NCBI GenBank assembly: GCA_002189035.1
Contig: NEEC01000012.1
Location: 1,550,001 to 1,614,000 of the forward strand
Length of the DNA: 64,000 nucleotides
Source: Utricularia gibba
Taxonomy: Eukaryota; Streptophyta; Magnoliopsida; Lamiales; Lentibulariaceae
Direction: 5' to 3'
Shown here piece after piece: positions 1 to 10,913 of this stretch (the first letter of the stretch is position 1; each line of letters opens with the position of its first letter). A program made the translations under genes and the position numbers. The notes under the pieces were generated by a model, which searched no databases, was not told where the DNA came from, and was given only the letters and a program-made list of their open reading frames with translations.

Positions 1-3000
1 CATCTCCTAACCTTGTCAAATTGATCTAAAACAGCAGATGGAGGCGGGATTCTCTTATCGATGGCAAAGTTAAATTCTTGAGGTACGGTAAGCTGCTTCT
101 TCATGTGGCAGATCATTCCCATGTCTCCCTTACTTTCAAAAATCTGCGTGAGTTGAAAAATAGAGATTAAAGAACAGTCTACATTTAGAGTATCATCAGC
201 AGTCTGCATACCTTTCGATTCAATGGTCTTGCCTTGAACTGTGGAATACTCGCAAGCTCCTCGGTCTCTACTTCATCAGAACTCTTGATCTTGGGAGGTC
301 TTGCCCGGAGAGATGTTCGAAGAGCAGGCGACCTTGGTGCAGTTAGATGAGGCTTCCACTGAGAGCTCTGGAAATAACCACATGCAAATCCCCAATATGA
401 ATATGACAAGCTGGTAGAATTCCATCTTCAATATGATCCAGACGTTGTTACTTTAGCTCTAGACATACATACCTTAACCTCGGTAGATTCTGTTGACGCT
501 ACAGTGGATGTGTCGGAATTGTAATTGGCCTTTGCCATTGTCTGCAAATGGAACTCCTGTGGAAGTAGCAAATGTCTCAAACCAAAAGAACAAAAAGGAA
601 ATAGAAGACAATGAATGCATACCCGAAATTCAGGGGCATGTGGAGTACTCCTGGGTAATGGTGGCAGCGTAGGTGCCTCAAAAATCTGGGACAACAAGCG
701 TAAGGGACCCAAGTCCAGAAGTTTATAGGAACCAGAGTATGGGAACAGCTATGTCTACCTTCTTATTTAAGGGGCGAGCCTTAAATTTTGGTATTTTAGC
801 CATCATTTCTTCTTCCAATTCAGCTGTACTCTTGATTTTGATAAACCGCACACGTTGTGATGTCTCAAATTCAGGTGTCTTTGGCCTTGTCAGTGTAAGT
901 TTAGGTTTTCCGTGCATTGCCCCATCAGCATTTTCCTGATAATAAATTGATTGAAGATGATCAAAACAAGTACCACCTTCATATTTGAAGGGGAAAATAC
1001 AGAAGCTATTCATGAATTACCTGTGAAAGAGTGCCATTGCGAGGCAAGGAAAGATCTCGTGTTCCCGACTGGAACTTCCTCATGATTTCTGCAGCAGAAA
1101 CAAAGGGTGCGACAGGAGGTTCTCTTACGTAAATCTGAAACATGGGAAATGGAGTTATCTTTCACAAAAATTCTAACTAAAGGATCATGCTCAGTAGCTA
1201 ATGCTGACCTTTCTTTCTTCTTTACTGGTTTTCGTATTCGTGATGCTGAATTTAGTACTACTGTTGATAATACCAGCCTTTGTTTTGTGAGGTAGATTAG
1301 GAGCTTTAGTGACGGTTAGAATCTGAGAAAAAACAGATATTCGATAAAACCATCCATCGGATGTGAAATTACTAACAACATGTGAGCAATGGTAACAAGG
1401 TATGAAAAAACTGAGAAAGGAATGCACCTGGCGAGATTTACCCCCTTCCAACTTTTGTCTCTTGATCGCTTGGTTTTCATGGGCAAAGTTTGAAGCGCCG
1501 GAACTCTTCTGAATATTTGTATCTCTGAGAAAAGTTAGGAGTATCTTTTCAATGAACAAAAAAAGGTACTTTGATTTCACAACGGAAAATTGATGCACAA
1601 TTGACCCACCTCCTAATACTCCCTGGCTTGGTGTTGCTTTTGGCTTGTGATTTTTGCATCTGTTTCCTTGAGTTGAGGGATGAAGGGTTGTGAAGCACAC
1701 TCGCAATCTTTTTAGCTGCCTCATTTTTCACTTGGGCAGGGGTGCAGACTGAAAAGCATAAATTTTGCGGATATGTGATTTTCAAAGGTCATTGCAATTG
1801 CAAGTAAAACAATATTATGAGCACAGATATGAACTTGACCTTGAGCAGCTTCCATATGAAGGGAAGAGGATGTCTTTGTTGCAACACAACTGTGTATTAA
1901 CAATGTAGATAGTTATGTATCTGAAATGGTTTACGTATTCAACAACAACAGAGTGTATGTGAAAAAGAGCATACTTTCCATTTTCTATGGAACTCGCCTC
2001 AGACTTGGTAACTTTCTCGAGTTGAGTATCCTGCCAATGCAGCAAAGCATCACGAATGGACAAAGCAAAAATAACATAAAACAAGTTCGGAAAGAAACAC
2101 TACATTACCCACCTTCAGCTCACTCTCACAAGGAATTAGCTCAGTTTCTATAACATTTATTTCCGTAATCTCCCTCCGGGCGAGTTGGTAGCGTTCTCAA
2201 CTTCAATATCCTGTAATTGCAACAAAGCATTACGAGTGGAAAAAGCGAAAGGAACAGAAAATAGGTTCAGATAAAAACATCATATTATCCACCTTCCGCT
2301 CATTCTCACAAGGAATTATCCCAGTTTTCACAAGATTTGTTTCTGTCGTTTCCCCTGGAAGCACCTCTTTTCCAGGCCTGTAACACGCAGAGCGCATCGT
2401 TTAATAAATTTATCGTAAAAAAAGAGTTGTATTCAACTGTTAATGGTGCGAAGAAGCTAGCTGACATTGACTCTTCTAGTCGTTTAGCTTCTGATGATTG
2501 CAAAGAATCAGATGCAGCAGGTACTTCCCGGACTGTATCATGCAACTTTTGCTCATCATCACCAAAATTGCAGAGAATTTGTGGCTGAATTGCTCTGCTT
2601 GCCTTTACCCTGACCATGAAGGCTGCAAATACACGAAGATGAAACATTAATAACAGGTATTGGTTTTTCTTGCGCAACATCAGATTACAAACTCACACGT
2701 TTGAGTTAGAAATTTAATCTAGTAAATGGAGTAGAAATCTAAATAAAGGAGTTCCCAACGGACTTCAGAATACACGAGAAATCAAGAACCGCACTTCCCA
2801 ACCGGCAAAAAAGAAAAGCACAATCCATTAACCAAAATAGTTGAAAGGGAACCCACGTGATGGAGCATAAGGCACAGTTTTCTCAAACCAAAGCTCTGCG
2901 CGGCGAAGATCTTCATCAGTCTCCCCTACCATGAAATCGAAATAACGAGGCGCCGAGAACTCGTAATCCTCATCGATCATGAACAAATTATCCGTAGATA

Positions 3001-3016
3001 CCTCCGCCGCAGCCAT
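1..3016 (-). CDS. TPX2: TPX2 spindle assembly factor, 5' part of the gene
   Basis: TPX2 activates and targets Aurora kinase and nucleates microtubules in the spindle. The first exon begins at the ATG at 3016 and encodes MAAAEVSTDNLFMIDEDYEF, followed by the FDFMVGETDEDLRRAELWFE stretch typical of plant TPX2 N-termini (Aurora-binding end). Further exons on the minus strand follow: about 2622-2300; about 1740-1615 (AKKIASVLHNPSSLNSRK); 1530-1432; 1320-1020; 1010-760 with the conserved central block KPKLTLTRPKTPEFETSQR and IPKFKARPLNKK; 710-620; 545-480; 370-200 with a second FKARPLNRK; and 120-1 with PQEFNFAIDKRIPPP. Acceptors such as TTGCAG at 2623 support the splicing. The C-terminal exons lie outside the window. 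The exon between 2300 and 1940 is uncertain because that stretch contains 180-bp tandem copies. Family assignment is strong; exact exon borders are not. Confidence 0.9.
1935..2345 (-). repeat. 180-bp tandem duplication inside TPX2
   Basis: Two neighbouring stretches are similar at a fixed offset of 180 bp: the motif at 2291-2340 recurs at 2111-2160 (both contain TCTCACAAGGAATTA), and GCAACAAAGCATTACGAGTGG-like sequence at 2219-2239 recurs at 2039-2059. Each unit holds a possible exon plus intron. The 2300s copy reads openly (GIIPCENERKV) and the middle copy has the related IETELIPCESELKV, but with the obvious acceptor CAG at about 2211 all frames of the middle copy meet a stop, so its use as an exon is doubtful. 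Confidence 0.7.
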
Positions 3017-3450
3017 GATTCTCAATCCAGCGAAGATGAATCTAAATTCTGAATCGAGAGGGCGATTAGGAGAAACTCTTCGAAGAAGAAATCAAAAAGC
3101 AGGCGAATCGGAAATGTCGAGGCTCTTCTCTTCCTCCTCTGGTAATAACGCTTCGGTTTACAACGGTCGGATAATTTAAAAATTAAGATGAGTGGCCAAC
3201 TGCCTGTCGTAACGGCTAGTCGGTCGTCTCGGTTTCTCAATACGTCGTCGTTTGGAATCATCTGTGGCCCCACCCATTAATTCCATTAAAATAGCATATA
3301 TTAAATAATATTTTTTGCAACAAAACTGATTAACATCCCCGTGCCTTCAGACTCGGCGACGGAGGAGGATTCCGGAGCTCCGGAGCTGCTGCAGTCTCCG
3401 TCTGCAACCCCAAACTGTAGATGCCAGGACTGAATCTTGACGACGGAGAA

Positions 3451-4134
3451 CTAAACGCAATTCCTCTTTCTCTTCTTCTTCAACACAAAAACATCTGCTT
3501 CTTCGTAGGCGTACTCTGAGTGCAGATGCTCGTGGGGCACCTTGTTAACCTCAAATGCTTCTTCGCACATTTCCCAGAAGAGTTTATCGGCTTCAGGGGA
3601 TCTCAATTGGTAACCCAACAAAACGACGCCGTCGTCGCCCACCAAACTCTCCATCGCTTGAATCAACGGCGCCACCGTCTTCTCAATGTACACCACATCC
3701 GTCGCGATCACAAGATCGAACGGCGGTTTAAGCGATTTCAATTGATCGCTGTTCTCCCAATAGAGTTGCGCAACTTTTAGGGTTTTATTCAACGCCGATT
3801 TGTTCCGTTTCAGATTGTGCTTCAGCGCCGGCATCACGGGGGCGATGTCCGTCAGAACGATGTCGTGCAAGCCAAGCAGGTAAAGCCCCATCCCGGCGAC
3901 GCCGCATCCGGATCCTAATTCGATCCCCCGTTTACCTGTGAAATTCAACAATTCGGAATAGGGGTTCTCGACAGCGGCGCATTTTAGAGGATGCCACCGC
4001 TCGGCGAACTTGGTAAGCACCAGGGAGCACGGCCACACGGAAGTTCCGACGTGCATCGAGCCGTTATCCTGTTGGACGGAGAGGCGCGTGTCGTTCACGG
4101 TCAGATCGATCACCGGCGAGGCTGTGAACTTCAT
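3451..4134 (-). CDS. METTL21-type protein-lysine methyltransferase
   Basis: This is a single-exon frame of 227 residues, a usual length for the METTL21/MTF16 family of SAM-dependent methyltransferases, which modify lysines of chaperones or translation factors. Visible motifs are GTSVWPCSLVLTKF before the core, the SAM-binding loop IELGSGCGVAGMGL (motif I, about residue 80), LTDIAPVMPALKHN (acidic residue after strand 2), and DLVIATDVVY, the D-x-x-Y hallmark of this family. The C-terminus is basic (KKKRKRN). The open frame extends 44 codons further upstream, but alignment to the family starts at MKFTASPVIDLTV, so the ATG at 4134 was chosen. It is transcribed away from the CER16-like gene, sharing a 730-bp upstream region. 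The exact substrate cannot be told. Confidence 0.85.
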   Translation of the reverse strand: MKFTASPVIDLTVNDTRLSVQQDNGSMHVGTSVWPCSLVLTKFAERWHPLKCAAVENPYSELLNFTGKRGIELGSGCGVAGMGLYLLGLHDIVLTDIAPVMPALKHNLKRNKSALNKTLKVAQLYWENSDQLKSLKPPFDLVIATDVVYIEKTVAPLIQAMESLVGDDGVVLLGYQLRSPEADKLFWEMCEEAFEVNKVPHEHLHSEYAYEEADVFVLKKKRKRNCV

Positions 4135-4863
4135 CTTGGGCTTCCTAATCCTAACAGACAAACAAGCTTCTTTTCTACCCCTAGCTTTAGCAGCTCCTGC
4201 AAAATATTGGGCCCAATATTTGTTGGGCTCATTGAATTTTTTGAAGCCCGATATACCTGGGCCCAAATTGTCTTTACCTTCTTTTGTAAGATGCCCATCG
4301 TAGATCCTGCTGTTTTTGTGCGGGTAAAGATAACGAGGCTGATTTCTGAAGTTGATGTCTGTGTTTCGAAATCTTTATCAGACATGCAATTCTGTTGAGT
4401 GAGTGTTCTTGTACGTAGTCGAGATTTGACCCTTCCAGGAATTTTCTTTTTTTTTTGGTGGGCGGAATTTGGCGTTGGAAAACAAGTCATCTACAAAAGT
4501 AGATCTTTCTCTTCATTTTGCGTTTCCAGGGCTGGAAATGTCCATAGAAATCGTTGGCAGAGAATTGGGTCGAAACCCTTCATTTGAAAATACTTCCTTT
4601 TGCTATTTTGGCTGATTTTGGCAAGCTTTAAGCCCCCTTCTGATTAGTAGAAAGACTGTTTTTTTTTTAATGTTTGCGGTTGTATCTGTTTGAAAAGGAG
4701 TAAGGCAATTCTGGTTTCATATAGGCTTTATCTGAGAATGTGGAAATTATTTCCGGAAAGGGACTTCGACAGAGCTTTTGTTATTTTTGAATGCTTTAGA
4801 TAGATGTTCATACTTTGATGTATTTCGTCTGTGTGCTGTTTAACCCTGCAGACCTTGGTGAAA

Positions 4864-6470
4864 ATGGATGTGAAGGCATTAGCAAAATCAAAGAGAGCTC
4901 ATTCATTGCATCATACTAAAAAGCGCCATCCCCATTCACCAGCTAAAGCACCTCAGGTTGTATCGGATGACAAGACGCTGACTGGAAAACAAGCGAAAGA
5001 GAAACTGCCGCGGGCGCTTGAGTCCAGGCCTCTCCCTCAAACTGGGACCGATATGATGATGCCTCGGGTTTGGCTTCAGAAGAAGCTCCATCCAGCTCTG
5101 CCCTCCTTCTGAGATGGTTGCACCAAAAAGCAAGGGTGCTGATTACGCCTGCCTGATTTCAGAGGCAAAAGAAGCTCGAACCCACAAAACTTCGTTTCCT
5201 CATCCCTTCGCGGATGATATTACCTATGGTATTCCCTTGCACTGGAAACCAGCTGACCTCTTTATTGATTGTAACTGCTGTGTAGCATTATATGCGTGAG
5301 CCCAAACTAGTTCCATTGTATCTTATGCACGACTAGGTGCTGCTAGTGTTGCAAGGTCATCCACTTTATTGAGAAGTGTGATTGTCTTACATGGTTTCAC
5401 TGTAGATTATGGCCCGATGCTCCTCAGCAGGGGGCAGAGCATACTTTCTTGGGTTGAAGATGATAACTTTGAGCTAGATGGAGAAGGGAGCTCTAGTTTT
5501 CAGGTGTCAATTCGTCTTGTTTATTTTTCAATATTTCAGGATCGAATCGTTTCTCATTTGAGGCGTTGTTTCATTTCTGAAAATCTCTATTTATTTACTT
5601 GTCTTTGACGGGCAGATTCCCTTCCTGACGCTCAATTTGGATACCCTTGCAAAGCAACTTGCTAGAACAAAGCCATCCACTAGATGGTTCATTGAGCCTG
5701 ATGGATTTCCCTCAGAGCTGGTACCTATTTTTACTTGAGAACTTCCATGTTTTTACATGAGGGGAATCGACATTAATAGCTGCAAAACTTGCCAGTTAGA
5801 CGACGAACTGCAGGCGGGTGCAGAAGTCCAGTATGATGATGAAACTCTCAAAAATGATGTCAAACACGATTCCAGTGCCCGGGATCCCATCATTTACAGA
5901 AGTAGTTTGCAGTTTCAGACGCCGCCTGTTGGAACATCAGGCAAGGAGACGATCATGGATTCGAAGGGAAGTGGTGAAACAGCTGCCCACAAGCTAATTT
6001 CACGGAAAATGGAGCATGCTGCTGCTGAGAAGCCGTCGTCTGGCTTCGAGGCTGTAACTGCAGAAGCAGAACTTGATTTGCTGCTGAATTCCTTCAGTGA
6101 GACCAAGATCACGGATTTGAAGGGAAGCGGTGAAACAGGTACCCACAAGCCTGGTTCACGGCAAATGGAGCATGCTGCCCCTGGGTTCGAGGCTGTAACA
6201 GCAGAAGCAGAACTTGATATGCTTCTGAATTCCTTCAGTGAAACCAAGATCTCCGGCTCGCCAACGAATGCTGCTGCAAGAATCGTTCCGAATTTAATCG
6301 AAACCACCAAGAAGAAAGGGACAACCCCAGCATTCAGCGATGCTGATGTTGATAAGCTGCTACAGGAAACGTCTGGTTCAACTGCAACCGAGGAGGAGCC
6401 TTCTAGCCGTGGCTCCGTGCCAAGGTTTCAGGTTATGGAAGATTTCGACTCCTGGTTGGATTCCATTTGA
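4864..6470 (+). CDS. CER16/RIPR-like protein (RST1-interacting), with two apparent frameshifts
   Basis: The product resembles Arabidopsis At5g44150 (CER16/RIPR), which partners RST1 to link the cytoplasmic exosome and Ski complex and so protects wax-synthesis transcripts from silencing. The start MDVKALAKSKRAHSLHHTKK, the PKSKGADY block, ILSWVEDDNFE, LNLDTLAKQLA and the C-terminal MEDFDSWLDSI all match that family. Proposed exons are 4864-5228, 5406-5503, 5616-5720 and 5796-6470, with GT/AG borders in phase; a CAG acceptor at about 4850 suggests an intron in the 5' leader. In exon 1 the frame must slip by one base near 5037 (before SNWDRYDD) and again near 5105 (before EMVAPKSKG). These are either real damage or base-call errors. 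The last exon has an internal duplication. Confidence 0.75.
5960..6255 (+). repeat. Internal tandem duplication in the CER16-like last exon
   Basis: Two adjacent copies of about 156 and 141 bp encode nearly the same peptide: KGSGET..HK..SR.MEHAA, then GFEAVTAEAELDLLLNSFSE in copy 1 and the same block with M for L in copy 2. Copy 2 lacks five codons after MEHAA. A weaker third relative (DADVDKLLQETSG) follows near 6340. The frame is kept throughout, so the unit looks coding and functional as an acidic helical motif. Confidence 0.9.
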
Positions 6471-6599
6471 ACCGTATTCGAATTCACTATGTAAAAATGG
6501 GACACCCCGTGGTGAAGAGCAACGTGAAAATGGGAAAATCCATCCCTTGGAACAAGAATTTCAGCCATTATCAATGGCAATTGGCAACAGCATCCATTA

Positions 6600-7020
6600 A
6601 CATCACCGTTGTCGTTTTCTGTGTACGAAAAAGGCGTTAGTTCACTTTTAAGGCACCCAACGTTGTTTAGACTTTCAGCGAACTGAAAATGGAAAATTGA
6701 GTGAGGGGGGATTTCAAAATCCGTCGCAGAGTACGGAGGGGCCGGGCAGAATTTGCAATATGGCACTGACACAAAATTTTTTTATTAAATACCAATGGTT
6801 TGTTTTTATTTGTGTCGTATCACTGATATTAGAGAATATTTATAATATGACATTAATATATACATGGTATATCTAAATATCTTACATATTCTTATAAAAT
6901 TTTTAATTTCTAATGAGCCATCCAATTTATTTTCTATGTGAAGAAAAAACTTACTAACACACTTACTAAATATTATATTTTGATTGTGCCACTAAATTTA
7001 TTTGAAATAAATAAATATAT
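6600..7020. other. Intergenic, AT-rich
   Basis: This holds the 3' flank of the CER16-like gene and AT-rich sequence. No coding or repeat signal was seen. Confidence 0.6.
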
Positions 7021-7027
7021 TAATTAC

Positions 7028-7128
7028 AATTGATCATCAACTCCCAACAAAGCTAAGGTTTTGTTGGCATACTCCCACGGAACATCTCCCACAAGCATGC
7101 AATCTCCATCTTTATCCTCATATGTAAG
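7028..7128 (-). pseudogene. Aux/IAA gene fragment (domain III/IV, PB1)
   Basis: Read on the minus strand, the sequence encodes LTYEDKDGDCMLVGDVPWE, a near-perfect match to the Aux/IAA signature TYEDKDGDWMLVGDVPWE of auxin transcriptional repressors, with Trp changed to Cys. The frame stays open for a further 14 codons of unrelated residues. Only about 100 bp are recognisable; no upstream domains I/II were found. It abuts a plastid-derived segment, so it is a stranded fragment, not a gene. Confidence 0.8.
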
Positions 7129-7139
7129 AGAGGGGAAAA

Positions 7140-7558
7140 TAGTAAATTCTGAAAGAACTTCTTGTCAACCTATTTTAGATATGAACTATCCGATTCAAAA
7201 GGAAATAACTTACATCAGTATCTCAATTCAAATATAGGTTTGATTCACCTTCCATATTCTAAGAAACATTTACCATTCGAAAAGAGGAAAAAACGGAGTC
7301 TTTATCTAAATAAATGCATTGAGAAAAGGTAAATATATCAAAACTTTCAAGGAAATAGTATTTTTTTTAACTCTCTCAAAATGGAATCTATTCCAAACAT
7401 ATATGCCATTATTCCTTATTTCGACAAGATACAAATATCTAAAATTTCTATTTTTAGATACTTTTTCATACCTATTGCCAATATTAAATAGCAATAAAAA
7501 ATTTATCCATATTTCATGATATCATGCATGGATCAGGTATATTGTGTCGAATTCTTCT
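7140..7558 (+). pseudogene. Decayed nuclear copy of plastid ycf2
   Basis: The plus strand matches an internal part of chloroplast Ycf2: [22 protein letters not shown] and DIMHG are readable, and the preceding stretch matches after frame changes ([20 protein letters not shown]). Several indels and stops are present. Both ends stop abruptly (left next to an Aux/IAA fragment, right near 7558), as expected for a nuclear plastid DNA insert (NUPT). The divergence suggests an old insertion. Confidence 0.85.
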
Positions 7559-7559
7559 C

Positions 7560-8100
7560 CTAATTGAATCAATATCATACTGGTTCCATATTTTAGGAAT
7601 GTTATGTGAAAACTTTGTTTATGAAACAACTTAATTATAATGTATCACACTTTATTTTCATTTTTTAATTGATTTCTATAAATAAATAAATTTGTATATA
7701 TATAATATTTATAATGTATTTTTTAACATAAAAATTAAAGTACTATTTATAAAAATTTTCTAAATAACCCTGTTTTATTTTAATAAATTATTTTTCTTGT
7801 CATGTTTTTTGTATATAATAAAATATTTTTATATGTTTTACAATGAATTATATAAAAAGATTAATAATAAAGAAATATACATTTAATTCAAGCTATAATA
7901 TAATATAATATAAATAACTATATTGATAATTAGATATATGTAAATACTTGTTTGAATTTTACAAATATAATAAAAGATAATAACTGATTTGAATTATAAA
8001 AACTCATGACATATTTATAATATAGTAAGTGTATTTTTAATATAATATATTAAAAATAATTAAATTTATTCATGTTAAAGAAAAATTAAATTCAGAAAAA
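7560..8100. other. AT-rich intergenic DNA
   Basis: Very AT-rich with short TATAA runs such as the repeated TATAA at about 7900. No genes were seen. Confidence 0.6.
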
Positions 8101-9840
8101 ACTAAATCAGAAATTATCATTAAATAAGTTTGTAGAAATAATAATTAGTATGATTATTTTATTTTTATTTATTTATTTTTCTAAAAAAATATTTTTTAGT
8201 TATTAAAAATTGAATGCATTACCTATATATTAAAGAATTTCGTAATACAATGTAAAAAATTGATACATAACAATTAAGATCACCTATAAAATAAATAATT
8301 TGATAACAATCTCACGTTCTTGTGTTATACATAAACTATGTTGGTGTGTGTGTGTGTCACATGGGTGTAGGTTATACATAACTCATGCTCATGTGACTTT
8401 CTAATATTATACAAGTGTGTTTTATATTTTTACAATAAATTTCTTTAATGATGTAAAAGTTATAATAAAAATTAGTATGAAAATAGTAAGTTTTATTTAC
8501 AAAAGTGTCAGAATCCACCAAACATTTTTGTTAAAATAGAAATTGTATGGTGCAGAGATTATGGATTATACATTACTGTTTCCGTTCTTGATTGTGAACT
8601 ATCATATAAATTAGATATTAAGTGTCTACTTCAAATTGTCAAGAGGTTGATTACATGCATTTTCCTTTAATAAGAATCAAATTGTTTATATGTTAGAGTG
8701 TCTTCTATATTATCTTGTAGCATCAACAAAGTGTGTCGTCTTTCAAGCCTCTCACTTGTAATTTTTTTAATGATTTTTTTAAAATAATGAATGTCAAATT
8801 AAATTATAAATTAATAAAACAAACAACTTATATGCATAAGTACAATGTGTTTACTAAATTATTTTGGCGACTCCTACAATAAATAATGTTATGTATATAT
8901 CATCCCAAATTTGATATTGGAAGTATATTAAAAAAATAGGAATATATTAACTATTTAATTTACTTTAAACTCTAAAACCATAAAACTCTAACTTATATTT
9001 AATATATACCTCAAACTTAAAATTTATAGTTGTTTTATATATAAATGTTCCTCAATAATGACGTTTATCATCAGTAATGTTGTGTATGTTGAGTATTCAA
9101 GTTGGATTATAAGTATATTATATTTCAAATGTTTTACTTTATGAAACCTCACAACATTTTATATTAATTTAGACAACACTTTACATTCCTATCAAAATTT
9201 TTTTAAGTGATTATTTTTAAATTTTAATGTGATTAAATTGTATGTCAATAACATATTTATAATTTTTTGTTTTGATTTTAAATTATTTAAAATAATTATT
9301 CATGAAAAATTATTTTGATATAATGGACGTCAATTTTATTTCTAAATCATTTAATAAATAATTCATATTTGTAAGCACATTTTACGATTTTTGATAAATT
9401 TTTTGTGATCAATAAAATATATATTTATATATGTTCCGTTCTTACAATTAATAAATTGATGCAATCTAGTAAGATATTTTTTTCAATATTATCTTGAAAA
9501 ATTTAATAATGTAAAATTCTCACAACTTTTAAAATGTTTGGTATGTGGTAGACGTTGTATAGTGATTTAATTTGATATTTTTCAATCACATATTTTTTTT
9601 AAAAATAATATTTAAAATTAAATTATAATGTCTTTCAACATTGAAATCATCTTAATATAAAATTGTTATGTGTCATTCATTTGATGAAATTCTATTACAA
9701 AATCCCCTAATATATAGATAATGCATTCAATTTTTTATAACCAAAAATACTTTTTTGTAGAAATATAAAAAATTTAAAAGAAAAACAACAATACTAATTA
9801 TTATTCTACAAACTTATTTATTAATTTTCTTGAAAATGAA
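8100..9840. mobile_element. Inverted-repeat (foldback-like) element
   Basis: About 175 bp at 8110-8280 is the imperfect reverse complement of 9660-9835. Both arms share TAAGTTTGTAGAA, TAATAATTAGTAT, ATTGAATGCATTA and CATAACAATT. The ~1.4 kb between the arms is AT-rich with no coding sequence and includes a short GT run at 8343. This geometry fits a non-autonomous DNA transposon or foldback element, but no target duplication was identified. Confidence 0.55.
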
Positions 9841-10259
9841 TAAATTTAATTATTTTATAATATTATAATTATTTCAATTTATATTAGAAATTGTAAATAA
9901 ATAATTGAAATAATAAATACAAACTACGGATTTTGATATGCAAATCATTTTATTAAATTATTTTTATTTTGAAAAAATATAAAAATTTGTAATTATATGA
10001 AATTGTATTATGTTATACAAAATAATTTAAAAAGTAATTAAATATTAATGTTTTCTGTATTTAAATGATTTATGGTTGTTATGAAATAAATAGTCTCTAT
10101 TATAATTAATAAAACATAGTTTTGAATTGTTAATTAAAAAATGAAATAATGAAAACAATCAGAATTGAATGAATGAGTAAAATAATTATCAAAATTATTT
10201 TAATTTTTATGGCATGTGTTAATTTGAAAAGAATATTCAATCCATTAGTATATATTAAA

Positions 10260-10590
10260 GGGCTACGTTTTGTTTTAATACAAATGTTTGAAAAAAAAAC
10301 GTACAATTCTATACTAACGTTTGTATAATGTGATTTTTGGTACATACGTTATCTAATTTTATAGATTTTACATACAAACGTTTTCAAAATATTTTTTTTG
10401 AAACTAATATTTTGAAAAATAATATATCTTCAATACCAACGTTTTTTTGAAATTTTTTTTGATACATATGTTTATAATTTATCTTTTAAATAAAAACACA
10501 CTTTTTAATACCTATATTATGAGAACAAATGTTTACTTATGAGCTTTTATTTTAGTACATACATTTAACTGACTCATTCTCAAATTGAGA
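10260..10590. repeat. Cluster of ATACNAACGTTT-like repeats
   Basis: At least seven degenerate copies of a unit around ATACAAACGTTT/ATACTAACGTTT/ATACCAACGTTT occur at about 35-60 bp spacing, mixed with T-runs. They lie about 330 bp before the MULE transposase reading frame, so they may be subterminal repeats of that element. No matching cluster was found on the other side. Confidence 0.6.
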
Positions 10591-10913
10591 AATGTAATAT
10601 TATTAGGTTTCAGTTATTGCTAGTCACTATAATAAAATCCTTTGATTTTTATTAGCCATCACAATCCATCACAAGCCACCTTGATTGTTGACCCATCATC
10701 CTCTTGACCCATCATGATCGTCCTTATTTAGTAGCCCATCGCTCTCTTGACTTTGAGTCGGTGTTCTCAGATTCTGGGTTTTATTGATGGTAATTTTATA
10801 TTCATTTTCTTATATCATTCTTCTTTGAATTGTAAGTTTATTAGATAGATGTAGAATCATATCGATTTAATTTACTATAGCTTTTCAATTGTTTTGGTGT
10901 CATAGGTTCTAAC

